DNA of 64,000 nt from Modestobacter roseus (GTDB taxonomy: Bacteria > Actinomycetota > Actinomycetes > Mycobacteriales > Geodermatophilaceae): contig NZ_VLKF01000001.1 of the NCBI RefSeq assembly GCF_007994135.1, positions 2,728,001-2,792,000 on the forward strand. Direction: 5' to 3'. Shown here piece by piece: positions 17,171 to 24,452 of the stretch. Below the pieces are notes generated by a model. The model was not told the origin of the DNA, did no database searches, and saw nothing but the letters and a program-made list of their open reading frames with translations. The number at the start of each line of letters is the position of its first letter. Position 1 is the stretch's first letter. The translations under genes were made by a program, and so were the position numbers.

Positions 17171-18306
17171 CCGGCTTCGACACCCGCGCCATCCACGCCG
17201 GGCAGGACCCCGACCCGGCGACCGGCGCGGTCATCCCGCCGCTGCACCTGACGACCACCTACAAGCAGGACGGCGTCGGCGGCCTGCGCGGCGGGTACGA
17301 GTACAGCCGCAGCGGCAACCCGACCCGGGACACCCTGCAGACGGCGCTGGCCTCCCTGGAGCAGGGCACCCGCGCGATGACGTTCGCCTCGGGCCTCGCG
17401 GCCGAGGACGTCCTGCTGCGCACCGTCTGCCGGCCCGGCGACCGGATCGTGCTGGGCGGCGACGCCTACGGCGGCACGTACCGGCTCATCTCCAAGGTCC
17501 AGGAGCCCTGGGGCGTCGGGCACCTCCCCGTCGACCTGAACGACCTGGACGCCGTCCGGGAGGCGGTCGCGCCGGAGACCACCCGGGTGCTGTGGTGCGA
17601 GACGCCCAGCAACCCGCTGCTCAACGTCTCCGACATCGCGGTGCTCGCCGAGATCGCGCACGCCGCGGGGACACTGCTGGTCGTCGACAACACCTTCGCC
17701 AGCCCCTACCTGCAGCAGCCGCTGACGCTGGGCGCCGACGTCGTCGTCCACTCGACGACGAAGTACCTGGGCGGGCACTCCGACGTCGTCGGTGGCGCGC
17801 TGGTGGTCGCCGACGCCGAGCTCGGCGAGCGGCTGGCGTACCTGCAGAACGCCGCCGGAGCGGTCAACGGCCCGTTCGACGCGTGGCTGCTGCTGCGCAG
17901 CCTGAAGACCCTCGGCGTGCGGATGGACCGGCACAGCGCCAACGCCGGCCGGATCGCCGAGTGGCTGCTGGAGCACCCGGCCGTGGGCGACGTGCTCTAC
18001 CCGGGGCTGCCGCAGCACCGCAACCACGAGATCGCCGCGAAGCAGATGTCCGGCTTCGGCGGGATGGTGTCGTTCCGGCTCAGGGCGGGCGAGGAGGCGG
18101 CGCTGCGCGTGTGCGAGCGCGCGCAGCTGTTCACCCTGGCCGAGTCGCTCGGCGGGGTGGAGTCACTGATCGAGCACCCGCACCGGATGACCCACGCCAG
18201 CGCCGCCGGCTCCCCGCTGGAGGTGCCGGCCGACCTCGTCCGCCTGTCGGTGGGCATCGAGGACGTCGACGACCTGCTGGCCGACCTGGACCAGGCGCTG
18301 GGCTGA
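17167..18306 (+). CDS. metB: Cystathionine gamma-synthase
   Basis: PLP fold-type I enzyme of the Cys/Met metabolism family, 379 residues. PLP-binding Lys in STTKYLGGHSDVVGG; YEYSRSGNPTRDTL and GGVESLIEHP are family hallmarks. It converts an O-acyl-homoserine plus cysteine into cystathionine; gamma-lyase activity is a possible alternative because the two cannot be told apart by motif. ATG 17167 overlaps the cbs stop. Ends just before a long palindrome shared with the convergent map gene. Confidence 0.9.
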   Translation: MTGFDTRAIHAGQDPDPATGAVIPPLHLTTTYKQDGVGGLRGGYEYSRSGNPTRDTLQTALASLEQGTRAMTFASGLAAEDVLLRTVCRPGDRIVLGGDAYGGTYRLISKVQEPWGVGHLPVDLNDLDAVREAVAPETTRVLWCETPSNPLLNVSDIAVLAEIAHAAGTLLVVDNTFASPYLQQPLTLGADVVVHSTTKYLGGHSDVVGGALVVADAELGERLAYLQNAAGAVNGPFDAWLLLRSLKTLGVRMDRHSANAGRIAEWLLEHPAVGDVLYPGLPQHRNHEIAAKQMSGFGGMVSFRLRAGEEAALRVCERAQLFTLAESLGGVESLIEHPHRMTHASAAGSPLEVPADLVRLSVGIEDVDDLLADLDQALG

Positions 18307-18327
18307 TCCACCGGCGTGTCACTGCCT

Positions 18328-18378
18328 TTGTGCACCCCTCGTCGGTTCCCGCGGCGGGAACCGACGAGGGGTGCACAA
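18328..18378. terminator. Perfect 25-bp palindrome between metB and map
   Basis: Arms 18328-18352 and 18354-18378 are exact inverse complements around a single centre base; outer ends TTGTGCACCCC and GGGGTGCACAA. It lies between two convergent genes and should work in both directions. Confidence 0.7.
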
Positions 18379-18387
18379 CGGCGAGCG

Positions 18388-19158
18388 TCAGCGGGGGGCG
18401 GTGAGGATGCGCGGGCCGTCGTCGGTGACCGCGACGGTGTGCTCGACGTGCGCGGCCCGGCTGCCGTCCGCGCTGCGCAGGGTCCAGCCGTCGGCGTCGA
18501 CCCGGTAGTCGTCGCTGCCCCCGGCCAGGAACCACGGCTCGATGGCGATCACCAGCCCGGCGCGCAGCTTCAGGCCGCGACCGGCGCGGCCCTCGTTGGG
18601 CACGGACGGCGCCTCGTGCATCGAGCGGCCCACCCCGTGCCCGCCCTGGTCGGTGTTGATGCCGCACCCGCCGGCCCGGCCGACCTCGGCGATGGCGGCC
18701 GAGATGTCGCCGATCCTGTTGCCGACCACCGCCGCAGCGATCCCCGCGGCCAGCGCCCGCTCGGTGGTCTCCACCAGCTGGAGGTCCTCCGGCCGCGGGG
18801 TGCCGATCGGGTAGGTGCGGGCTGCGTCGCCCACCCAGCCGTCCAGGGTGGCGCCGGCGTCGACGCTGAGCAGGTCGCCGTCCTCGAGCTCCTGGGCGGT
18901 GGGGATGCCGTGCAGCGCCACGTCGTTCACCGACAGGCACAGCACCCCGGGGAACGGCGGCGTGCTGCGCAGCGGCGCGTAGCCCAGGAACGGGGAGGTG
19001 GCCCCGGCGTCGGCGAGGACCTGCCGGGCGACGGCGTCCAGCTCGGTCAGCCGGACCCCGGGTGCGGCCAGCGCGTGCACCGCGGCGTGCATGTCGGCGA
19101 CCACCGCACCGGCGGCGCGCATGGCGTCGATCTCCCCGGGTGTGCGCAGCTCGATCAT
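18388..19158 (-). CDS. map: Methionine aminopeptidase, type I
   Basis: Removes the N-terminal Met from nascent proteins using two metal ions. 256 residues with the pita-bread fold: LLSVDAGATLDGWVGDAART supplies the metal-binding Asp residues, GGHGVGRSMHEAP the active-site His, and IEPWF and the late HVEHTVAVT region the Glu ligands. ATG 19158 follows AAGGA. It is not next to secY/adk, so this may be a second genomic copy. Divergent from an XRE regulator with an inverted repeat in between. Confidence 0.92.
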   Translation of the reverse strand: MIELRTPGEIDAMRAAGAVVADMHAAVHALAAPGVRLTELDAVARQVLADAGATSPFLGYAPLRSTPPFPGVLCLSVNDVALHGIPTAQELEDGDLLSVDAGATLDGWVGDAARTYPIGTPRPEDLQLVETTERALAAGIAAAVVGNRIGDISAAIAEVGRAGGCGINTDQGGHGVGRSMHEAPSVPNEGRAGRGLKLRAGLVIAIEPWFLAGGSDDYRVDADGWTLRSADGSRAAHVEHTVAVTDDGPRILTAPR

Positions 19159-19169
19159 CTGAAGTCCTT

Positions 19170-19187
19170 CCGGGATTGGTATCCCGG
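19170..19187. promoter_or_regulatory. Candidate operator between map and XRE regulator
   Basis: Perfect inverted repeat CCGGGAT-TGGT-ATCCCGG in the 71-base divergent intergenic gap. A second GGTATC follows at 19186-19191. Position suggests binding by the adjacent XRE protein. Confidence 0.4.
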
Positions 19188-19229
19188 TATCAGTACCACG
19201 TGCTCCCGATCCGTCCTACTGTCACGGCC

Positions 19230-19499
19230 ATGGTCCGACCGCCGCTGAGCCCCGAGGAGCGCGACCGCGGTCGCCGGCTGGGCGCGCTGCTGCGCGCGGC
19301 GCGCGGGGACCGCCCGCCGTCCGACGTCGCCGCCGCGTCCGGGGTGAGCCTGGAGGCGCTCCGCAAGATCGAGTCCGGCCGGGTGCCGACGCCGGCGTTC
19401 TTCACCGTCGCCGCCCTCGCCGGCGCCCTCGACCTGCCGCTGGACCAGCTCGTGGCCGCCCTGCACACCCCGGTGACGGAGGCCACGCTCATCGCCTGA
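19230..19499 (+). CDS. XRE-family HTH regulator, 89 residues
   Basis: Single helix-turn-helix domain: LGALLRAARGDRPPSDVAAA, SGVSLEALRKIESGRVPTP, then FFTVAALAGALDLPLDQLVA. Nothing follows the DNA-binding domain except a short tail. ATG 19230 is preceded by TACTGT at 19217-19222 with 7 bases between, so it is probably leaderless. Targets are unknown; the likeliest is the divergent promoter it shares with map. Confidence 0.85.
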   Translation: MVRPPLSPEERDRGRRLGALLRAARGDRPPSDVAAASGVSLEALRKIESGRVPTPAFFTVAALAGALDLPLDQLVAALHTPVTEATLIA

Positions 19500-19520
19500 G
19501 CGCTCGGGTAGGGCTGGGCG

Positions 19521-20396
19521 GTGCCCCGCGTCAGCGTCGTGATCGCCACCCGCGACCGGAGGGAGTCGCTGCTCCGGTCGCTCGCCCACCTCGACGACGG
19601 CCGACAGCCGATCGTGGTCGTCGACAACGCCTCGTCCGACGGCACGACAGCCGCCGTACGGGCCGCCCATCCCCGGGTCGACGTCCTCGAGCTGCCGGAG
19701 AACGCCGGCGCGGTCGCCCGCACCGAGGGCGTCCGGCGCGCGACGACCCGCTACGTGGCCTTCGCCGACGACGACTCGTGGTGGGACCTCGGCGCGCTGG
19801 ACCGGGCCGCCGAGCTGCTCGACGCCCATCCGCGGGTCGCGGTCCTGGTCGGCCGGGTGCGCCTGGCGGCGGACCGCGTCGACGACCGGGTGTCGGTCAA
19901 GCACCGGGCCGCGCTGCTGGGCCGCTCCCCCGGGGCGCCCGGCCCGGACGTCCTCAGCTTCCCGGCCTTCGCCGCCGTGGTGCGCCGGGACGCCTACCTG
20001 GCCGTCGGGGGCTTCTCCCCGCTCCTGTTCTTCGGCGGCGAGGAGCACCTGCTCGCCCTCGACCTGGCCGCCGCCGGCTGGCAGCTCGCCTACGCCGACG
20101 ACGTCGTCACCTGGCACGACCCGGCGGGGCCGGGCATCCCGAGCCCGGCCCGGTGGGCGCTGCAGACCCGCAACGACGTGCTGATCGACTGGCTGCGCCG
20201 CCCGCTGCCGGTGGCGCTCGCCGCGACCGCGCGACTGGCCCGCGGCTGCTCGCGCGACCCGGCCGCGCGCACGGCCCTGGCCGGCGTGCTGCGGCGACTG
20301 CCCACCGCCCTGCGTCAGCGCCGGCCGGTACCCGCGGAGCTGGAACGACGGTTCGCCACGGCCCAGCGCCCGCTCAGCCCTGCAGCTGGCGGGTGA
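19521..20396 (+). CDS. Family 2 glycosyltransferase
   Basis: 291-residue GT-A glycosyltransferase: VSVVIATRDR start, VVVDNASSDGT nucleotide-sugar motif, then AFADDDSWW with the metal-binding acidic cluster and GGFSPLLFFGGEEHLLALDL. There is no membrane segment. Sugar and acceptor cannot be inferred. GTG 19521 follows a TAGGGC box. Tail-to-tail overlap of 23 bases with the pyruvyl-transferase-like gene. Together they suggest cell-surface glycan synthesis. Confidence 0.85.
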   Translation: MPRVSVVIATRDRRESLLRSLAHLDDGRQPIVVVDNASSDGTTAAVRAAHPRVDVLELPENAGAVARTEGVRRATTRYVAFADDDSWWDLGALDRAAELLDAHPRVAVLVGRVRLAADRVDDRVSVKHRAALLGRSPGAPGPDVLSFPAFAAVVRRDAYLAVGGFSPLLFFGGEEHLLALDLAAAGWQLAYADDVVTWHDPAGPGIPSPARWALQTRNDVLIDWLRRPLPVALAATARLARGCSRDPAARTALAGVLRRLPTALRQRRPVPAELERRFATAQRPLSPAAGG

Positions 20397-21243
20397 ACCA
20401 GTCGCGGGCCGCGGCGTTGCCCTCGGCGCCGCGCCGCTGCGCGGTGGCGATCTCCTCGGTCAGCGTGCCCGACAGGGCGTGCTCGAGGGCGGCGTCCAGC
20501 GTGACCGGGTCGATCTCGCCGGCCCGCAGCACCACCGGCCAGCCGAGCGACGCCGCCTGGGCACTCACCTTCGCGCCGCCGACGATCGAGTCGCAGGCGA
20601 TGACCGGCGTGCCGTGCGCGAGCCCCAGGACCAGCGCGTGCAGCCGCATGCTGAGCACCACGTCGGCCCGCCGGATCAGCGCCTCGACCTGGGAGGGGAA
20701 CCGCTCGTGCGGCTTCTCGAACAGGTCCATGGTCAGCTCGAACCACGGGATCGCCCGGGCGCCGAGCCAGCCCTCGATCGCCGCCCGCACCTCCCCGGCC
20801 CGGCTGCGGTCGCCGTACTCCTCCTGCGGCGGGGCGAAGGCGACGGCCAGCACCGGGACGTCCGGCGTCGACGTGCCGATGGCCAGGTCGGGCCGGGAGA
20901 TGCCCGGGGCGTCCCGCTCCCAGACCTGGTCGAACAGCGCGCGCCCGGCGTCGGAGACCACCGAGACGTTCACCGCCCAGCGCTGGGCGTGCGCGAAGGC
21001 GTCGGTGAGCTCGCGGAGCAGTGGCGTGTCCGACACCGGGCCGCTGACGAACACCAGGTGGGTGTACTGCGCCGGGTCGACGTCGCGCCAGTGCGGGCCG
21101 CGCTGCAGGTAGGGCGCCCAGGCGACGTCGTGGTCGACCCCGAGCTCGCGGAGCCAGCCGGTGACGACGTCGGCCCCCAGCTCGTCACCGATGGTCGCGA
21201 TGACCTCGTCGAAACTGAACCACCCGGCGACCAGGACGCGCAT
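20374..21243 (-). CDS. Polysaccharide pyruvyl transferase family protein
   Basis: 289 residues with a GT-B-like PS_pyruv_trans fold. The family segment VVLSMRLHALVLGLAHGTPVIACD is present in the C-terminal half; the N terminus MRVLVAGWFSFDEVIATIGD is typical. Members add ketal pyruvate to surface sugars; the acceptor here is unknown. Its 3' end overlaps the glycosyltransferase gene on the other strand. Confidence 0.8.
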   Translation of the reverse strand: MRVLVAGWFSFDEVIATIGDELGADVVTGWLRELGVDHDVAWAPYLQRGPHWRDVDPAQYTHLVFVSGPVSDTPLLRELTDAFAHAQRWAVNVSVVSDAGRALFDQVWERDAPGISRPDLAIGTSTPDVPVLAVAFAPPQEEYGDRSRAGEVRAAIEGWLGARAIPWFELTMDLFEKPHERFPSQVEALIRRADVVLSMRLHALVLGLAHGTPVIACDSIVGGAKVSAQAASLGWPVVLRAGEIDPVTLDAALEHALSGTLTEEIATAQRRGAEGNAAARDWFTRQLQG

Positions 21244-21285
21244 GCCCCCACCCTCTCAGGCGGGCCGTCGCGCGGTTGCAGGCGG

Positions 21286-21573
21286 TCAGCTCTCGGCGGC
21301 GACCAGGTCCCGGTACTCCGGGTGACGCTCGATCCAGCCGCGCACGAAGGAGCACATCGGCACGACCGTCTCCCCCTTGCTGCGGACGTCGTCCAGCGCG
21401 GCCCGGACGAGCCGGCCGCCCAGCCCGGAGTGCTCCTCGCCGCTGTCGACCTCGGTGTGGGTGAACACCACCTGGTTGCCGCGGCGCTGGTACGCGGCCT
21501 GGCCGAGCAGGCGGTCGCCGTCGCGGATCTCGTAGCGGCTGTCCTCGGGGGCGTCGGTGACGGTCGTCTCCAT
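21286..21573 (-). CDS. Small GNAT protein of the YjdJ/NATD1 type
   Basis: 95 residues, the compact GNAT subfamily that lacks the N-terminal half of the fold. Seen: VVFTHTEVDSGEEHSGLGGRL with the acetyl-CoA loop, then VVPMCSFVRGWIERHPEY, a near-invariant family ending. ATG 21573 used; a TTG four codons upstream is possible. Located just downstream of galK. Confidence 0.85.
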   Translation of the reverse strand: METTVTDAPEDSRYEIRDGDRLLGQAAYQRRGNQVVFTHTEVDSGEEHSGLGGRLVRAALDDVRSKGETVVPMCSFVRGWIERHPEYRDLVAAES

Positions 21574-21585
21574 GTCCGGGCCCAA

Positions 21586-21622
21586 CCCCGTGGGCCGGGG
21601 TGCTGTTCCCCGGCCCGCGGGG
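21586..21622 (-). terminator. Stem-loop after galK
   Basis: 15-base arms 21586-21600 and 21608-21622 pair with one G-T wobble and a 7-base loop, starting 3 bases past the galK stop. Confidence 0.55.
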
Positions 21623-21624
21623 GC

Positions 21625-22785
21625 TCAGGACAGCCGGCGCGCCGCCGGGCCGGAGGTCACGGTGAGCGTGCCGGGCTCGGTGAGGCCACGCTCCCGGCAG
21701 GCGGCGACGACGGCGTCGCTGATCGCCTGCGCGTCGCCGGGGCGGATCAGCGCGATCGCCGAGCCGCCGAACCCGCCGCCGACCATGCGTGCACCCAGCG
21801 CACCCGCCTTGCGGGCCGCCTCGACGACGAGGTCGAGCTCGGTGGCCGAGACCTCGTAGTCGTCGCGCAGCGAGACGTGCGAGGCGTCCAGCAGCGGCCC
21901 GATCTCGGCCACCCGACCGGCCCGGACCAGCTCGACCACCCGGTCGACCCGCTGGTTCTCCCCCACCACGTGCCGGGTGCGGGCCCGCAGCCGCTCGTCG
22001 GTCAGCCGGTCGACGTCGGCCTCGGTGGCGTCCGACAGCCACTCCAGCCCCAGCTGCCGGGCCGCCTCGTCGCAGTCGGCCCGCCGCTTCGCGTACTGGC
22101 CGTCGGCGAGGGAGTGGGTCACCCGGGTGTCGATGACCATCAGCTCGAGCCCCGCCTCCTCGAGTCCCAGCTGCACCGGCTCGGTGCGGAAGTCGCGGGT
22201 GTGGATGAGCAGCGCCGAGCCCTCCTCGGCCAGCAGCGCGACGGTCTGGTCCATGCCCCCCGTGCCGGCGCCGACGACCTCGTTCTCGGCGCGGATCGCG
22301 GCCTGGACGAGCAGGTGCCGCAGCTCGGGCGAGTCGGCGCGACCGGCCAGCTCGGCCGCGGCGATCGCCACCGTCGCCTCCAGCGACGCCGAGCTGGACA
22401 GCCCCGCGCCCAGCGGCACGTCGCTGCTGACCGCCAGGTCCAGGCCGGGGACCTCCACGCCGGCTTGCTGCAGCGCCCACAGGGTGCCCGCGGCGTAGCC
22501 GGCCCAGCCGGAGACCTGGCCGGGGCCCAGCGCGTCGAGGGACCCCTCGAACACCGGCGCTTCCGGGTCGGTGCTCGCCAGCCGGACGACGTCGTCGTCC
22601 CGGCGGCGCACCGCCGCCGCGGTGACCCGGGTCAGCGCCATCGGCAGGCAGCGGCCGCCGTTGTAGTCGACGTGCTCACCGATCAGGTTCACCCGGCCGG
22701 GCGCGGCCCAGACGCCGTCGGGCTCGACGCCGAAGGCCTCCTGGAGCGCCTGCGCGGCGAGGTCGGCCTGGTCCTGTCCGCTCAC
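21625..22785 (-). CDS. galK: Galactokinase
   Basis: GHMP kinase phosphorylating galactose in the Leloir pathway. 386 residues: the galactokinase signature GRVNLIGEHVDYNGG near residue 30, the ATP loop PLGAGLSSSASLE, and the C-terminal MVGGGFGGSAIAL motif. Its ATG overlaps the galT stop by four bases, so galT-galK is a translationally coupled operon. No galE lies in the window. Confidence 0.95.
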   Translation of the reverse strand: MSGQDQADLAAQALQEAFGVEPDGVWAAPGRVNLIGEHVDYNGGRCLPMALTRVTAAAVRRRDDDVVRLASTDPEAPVFEGSLDALGPGQVSGWAGYAAGTLWALQQAGVEVPGLDLAVSSDVPLGAGLSSSASLEATVAIAAAELAGRADSPELRHLLVQAAIRAENEVVGAGTGGMDQTVALLAEEGSALLIHTRDFRTEPVQLGLEEAGLELMVIDTRVTHSLADGQYAKRRADCDEAARQLGLEWLSDATEADVDRLTDERLRARTRHVVGENQRVDRVVELVRAGRVAEIGPLLDASHVSLRDDYEVSATELDLVVEAARKAGALGARMVGGGFGGSAIALIRPGDAQAISDAVVAACRERGLTEPGTLTVTSGPAARRLS

Positions 22786-23918
22786 GACGCCACCTCGCGC
22801 AGCCGGTCGGCGATCCGTTCCGGCGTGGTGTCGTTGATCCAGGCGCCCATCCCCGACTCCGAGCCGGCCAGGTACTTGAGCTTGCCCGGCGCCCGCAGCA
22901 GGGAGAACAACTGCAGGTGCAGCCGGCCCAGCTCGCGGTCCGCGCCGGTGGGCGCCTGGTGCCAGCCGGCGATGTAGGGCACCCGGTCGACCCCGGGGTG
23001 GAACCGGTCGACCCGCCGCAGCAGCTCCTGGTAGACCACGGCCAGCTCGGCCTTCTCGGCGTCGTCCAGCGCGGCCAGGTCGGGGACGTCGCGGTGCGGG
23101 GCCAGGTGCACCTCCACCGGCCAGCGCGCCGCCCGGGGCACGTAGGCGGTCCAGTGCTCACCTGCCAGCACGACCCGCCGGCCCGCGGCCTGCTCGGCGC
23201 GCAGCACGTCGGCCAGCAGGTGGCCGCCGGTGGCCTCCCGGTGCCGGCGGGCCTGCTCGACCAGCTGGCCGGCGCGCGGCGGCAGGAAGGGGTAGGCGTA
23301 GATCTGGCCGTGCGGGTGGGTCAGCGTGACGCCGATCTCCTGACCCCGGTTCTCGAAGACGAAGACCTGCGCGATCCGCGGATCCGCCGAGTGGGCCGCG
23401 GTCCGCTGCGCCCATGCCTCCACCACCGTGCGCATGCGCTGGGCCGGCAGGTCGACCACCGACGCCTCGTGGTCGCTGGAGAAGACCACGACGTCGCAGT
23501 GCCCGTAGGCGGGGCCGTCGGCCGGGCCGAACGGCGGCGCCTCGACCCCGGACTCCACGGCCACCGGGGCGAAGCTGGGGAACTGGTTGGCGAAGACGAC
23601 GACGTCGTAGTCGCTGTCGGGCACCTCGCTGGGGTGCGCGGGGTCCCGGGTGGGGTCCAGCGGGCAGTCCGCGGCCGCCGGCAGGAAGGTGCGGTTCATC
23701 CGGTGCCCGGCGATCGTCACCCACTCCCCGGTGAGGACGTCGTAGCGCACCTCACCGGCGCGCGGCAGGCCGTCCAGGGGCCGCTGGTCGACGGCCTCGT
23801 GCACGGGCCCGGCCCGGCGCGCGTCGTCGAAGTAGAGGATCGGGCGACCGTCGGCGAGGGTCCGCTCGGTCACCTGCCCGGTCCAGCCCTGCGGCGCCCC
23901 TGCAGACCCCGGTGCCAT
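22782..23918 (-). CDS. galT: Galactose-1-phosphate uridylyltransferase
   Basis: Transfers UMP between UDP-glucose and galactose-1-phosphate. HIT-superfamily enzyme with the active-site His-Pro-His in THPHGQIYAYPF; the RYDVLTGEWVTIAGHRMNR N-terminal block and VEVHLAPHRDVPDL are family-specific. I start at ATG 23918 because a GGAGAGGA Shine-Dalgarno precedes it; an in-frame start at 23999 would place 27 extra residues of low similarity. 378 residues. Confidence 0.92.
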   Translation of the reverse strand: MAPGSAGAPQGWTGQVTERTLADGRPILYFDDARRAGPVHEAVDQRPLDGLPRAGEVRYDVLTGEWVTIAGHRMNRTFLPAAADCPLDPTRDPAHPSEVPDSDYDVVVFANQFPSFAPVAVESGVEAPPFGPADGPAYGHCDVVVFSSDHEASVVDLPAQRMRTVVEAWAQRTAAHSADPRIAQVFVFENRGQEIGVTLTHPHGQIYAYPFLPPRAGQLVEQARRHREATGGHLLADVLRAEQAAGRRVVLAGEHWTAYVPRAARWPVEVHLAPHRDVPDLAALDDAEKAELAVVYQELLRRVDRFHPGVDRVPYIAGWHQAPTGADRELGRLHLQLFSLLRAPGKLKYLAGSESGMGAWINDTTPERIADRLREVAS

Positions 23919-23983
23919 CGACTGCGTCCTCTCCGTCCCGGGCGGCCGGAGCCCGGGGAACCGGGTCGGCACCACCACACAGA

Positions 23984-24022
23984 CCGGAGGCCCGGTCACC
24001 AGAACGGTGACCGGGCCTCCGG
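23984..24022 (-). terminator. Terminator hairpin after initiator tRNA copy 1
   Basis: 17-base perfect arms (23984-24000, 24006-24022) around AGAAC, ending 3 bases from the tRNA 3' end. Confidence 0.65.
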
Positions 24023-24024
24023 GT

Positions 24025-24101
24025 TGGTAGCGGGGACAGGATTTGAACCTGTGACCTCTGGGTTATGAGCCCAGCGAGCTACCGAGCTGCTCCACCCCGC
24101 G
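24025..24101 (-). tRNA. Initiator tRNA-Met (CAT), CCA encoded
   Basis: 77-base cloverleaf read on the minus strand. Anticodon CAT lies in GGGCTCATAACCC, giving the three G-C pairs typical of initiator tRNA; position 1 is C and does not pair normally with U72. T arm is ACAGG/CCTGT. The 3' CCA is encoded. A near-identical copy lies 190 bases upstream. Confidence 0.93.
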
Positions 24102-24249
24102 TCGGTGAGATCAGGTTACCCCACCTCACGACCTGATGCGAACCGGGGGGTCCACGGGCTACCCCACCCCCGGAGCCCGACGCCGCCGGGGAGCAGTGCG
24201 GCCCGGTCGTGACGCCGGCAGCCCGGAGGTGCAGCAGGACCGGACATGA

Positions 24250-24286
24250 CGGAGGGCCGGTCACCGTGACGGTGACCGGCCCTCCG
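24250..24286 (-). terminator. Terminator hairpin after initiator tRNA copy 2
   Basis: 18-base perfect arms (24250-24267, 24269-24286) around one centre base, ending 6 bases before the tRNA 3' end; similar in sequence to the hairpin after copy 1. Confidence 0.65.
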
Positions 24287-24292
24287 GACGAG

Positions 24293-24366
24293 TAGCGGGG
24301 GCAGGATTTGAACCTGCGACCTCTGGGTTATGAGCCCAGCGAGCTACCGAGCTGCTCCACCCCGCG
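24293..24366 (-). tRNA. Initiator tRNA-Met (CAT), CCA not encoded
   Basis: 74-base cloverleaf identical to the first copy through the anticodon arm. T arm is GCAGG/CCTGC, a compensated A-U to G-C change. The bases after A73 read CTC, so CCA must be added by nucleotidyltransferase. Confidence 0.93.
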
Positions 24367-24452
24367 TCGGTGAGACAACAGTACAACAGGCCCACCCGGC
24401 CCTGCAGAGGGGGGCTGCGCGGCGCCCCGGGAGGCGCCGCGCAGCCCGTCCG

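Noticed and set aside
24079-24264. Short ORF between the two tRNA genes
   Set aside because: Its ends fall inside the tRNA copies and hairpins; no Shine-Dalgarno and no family.
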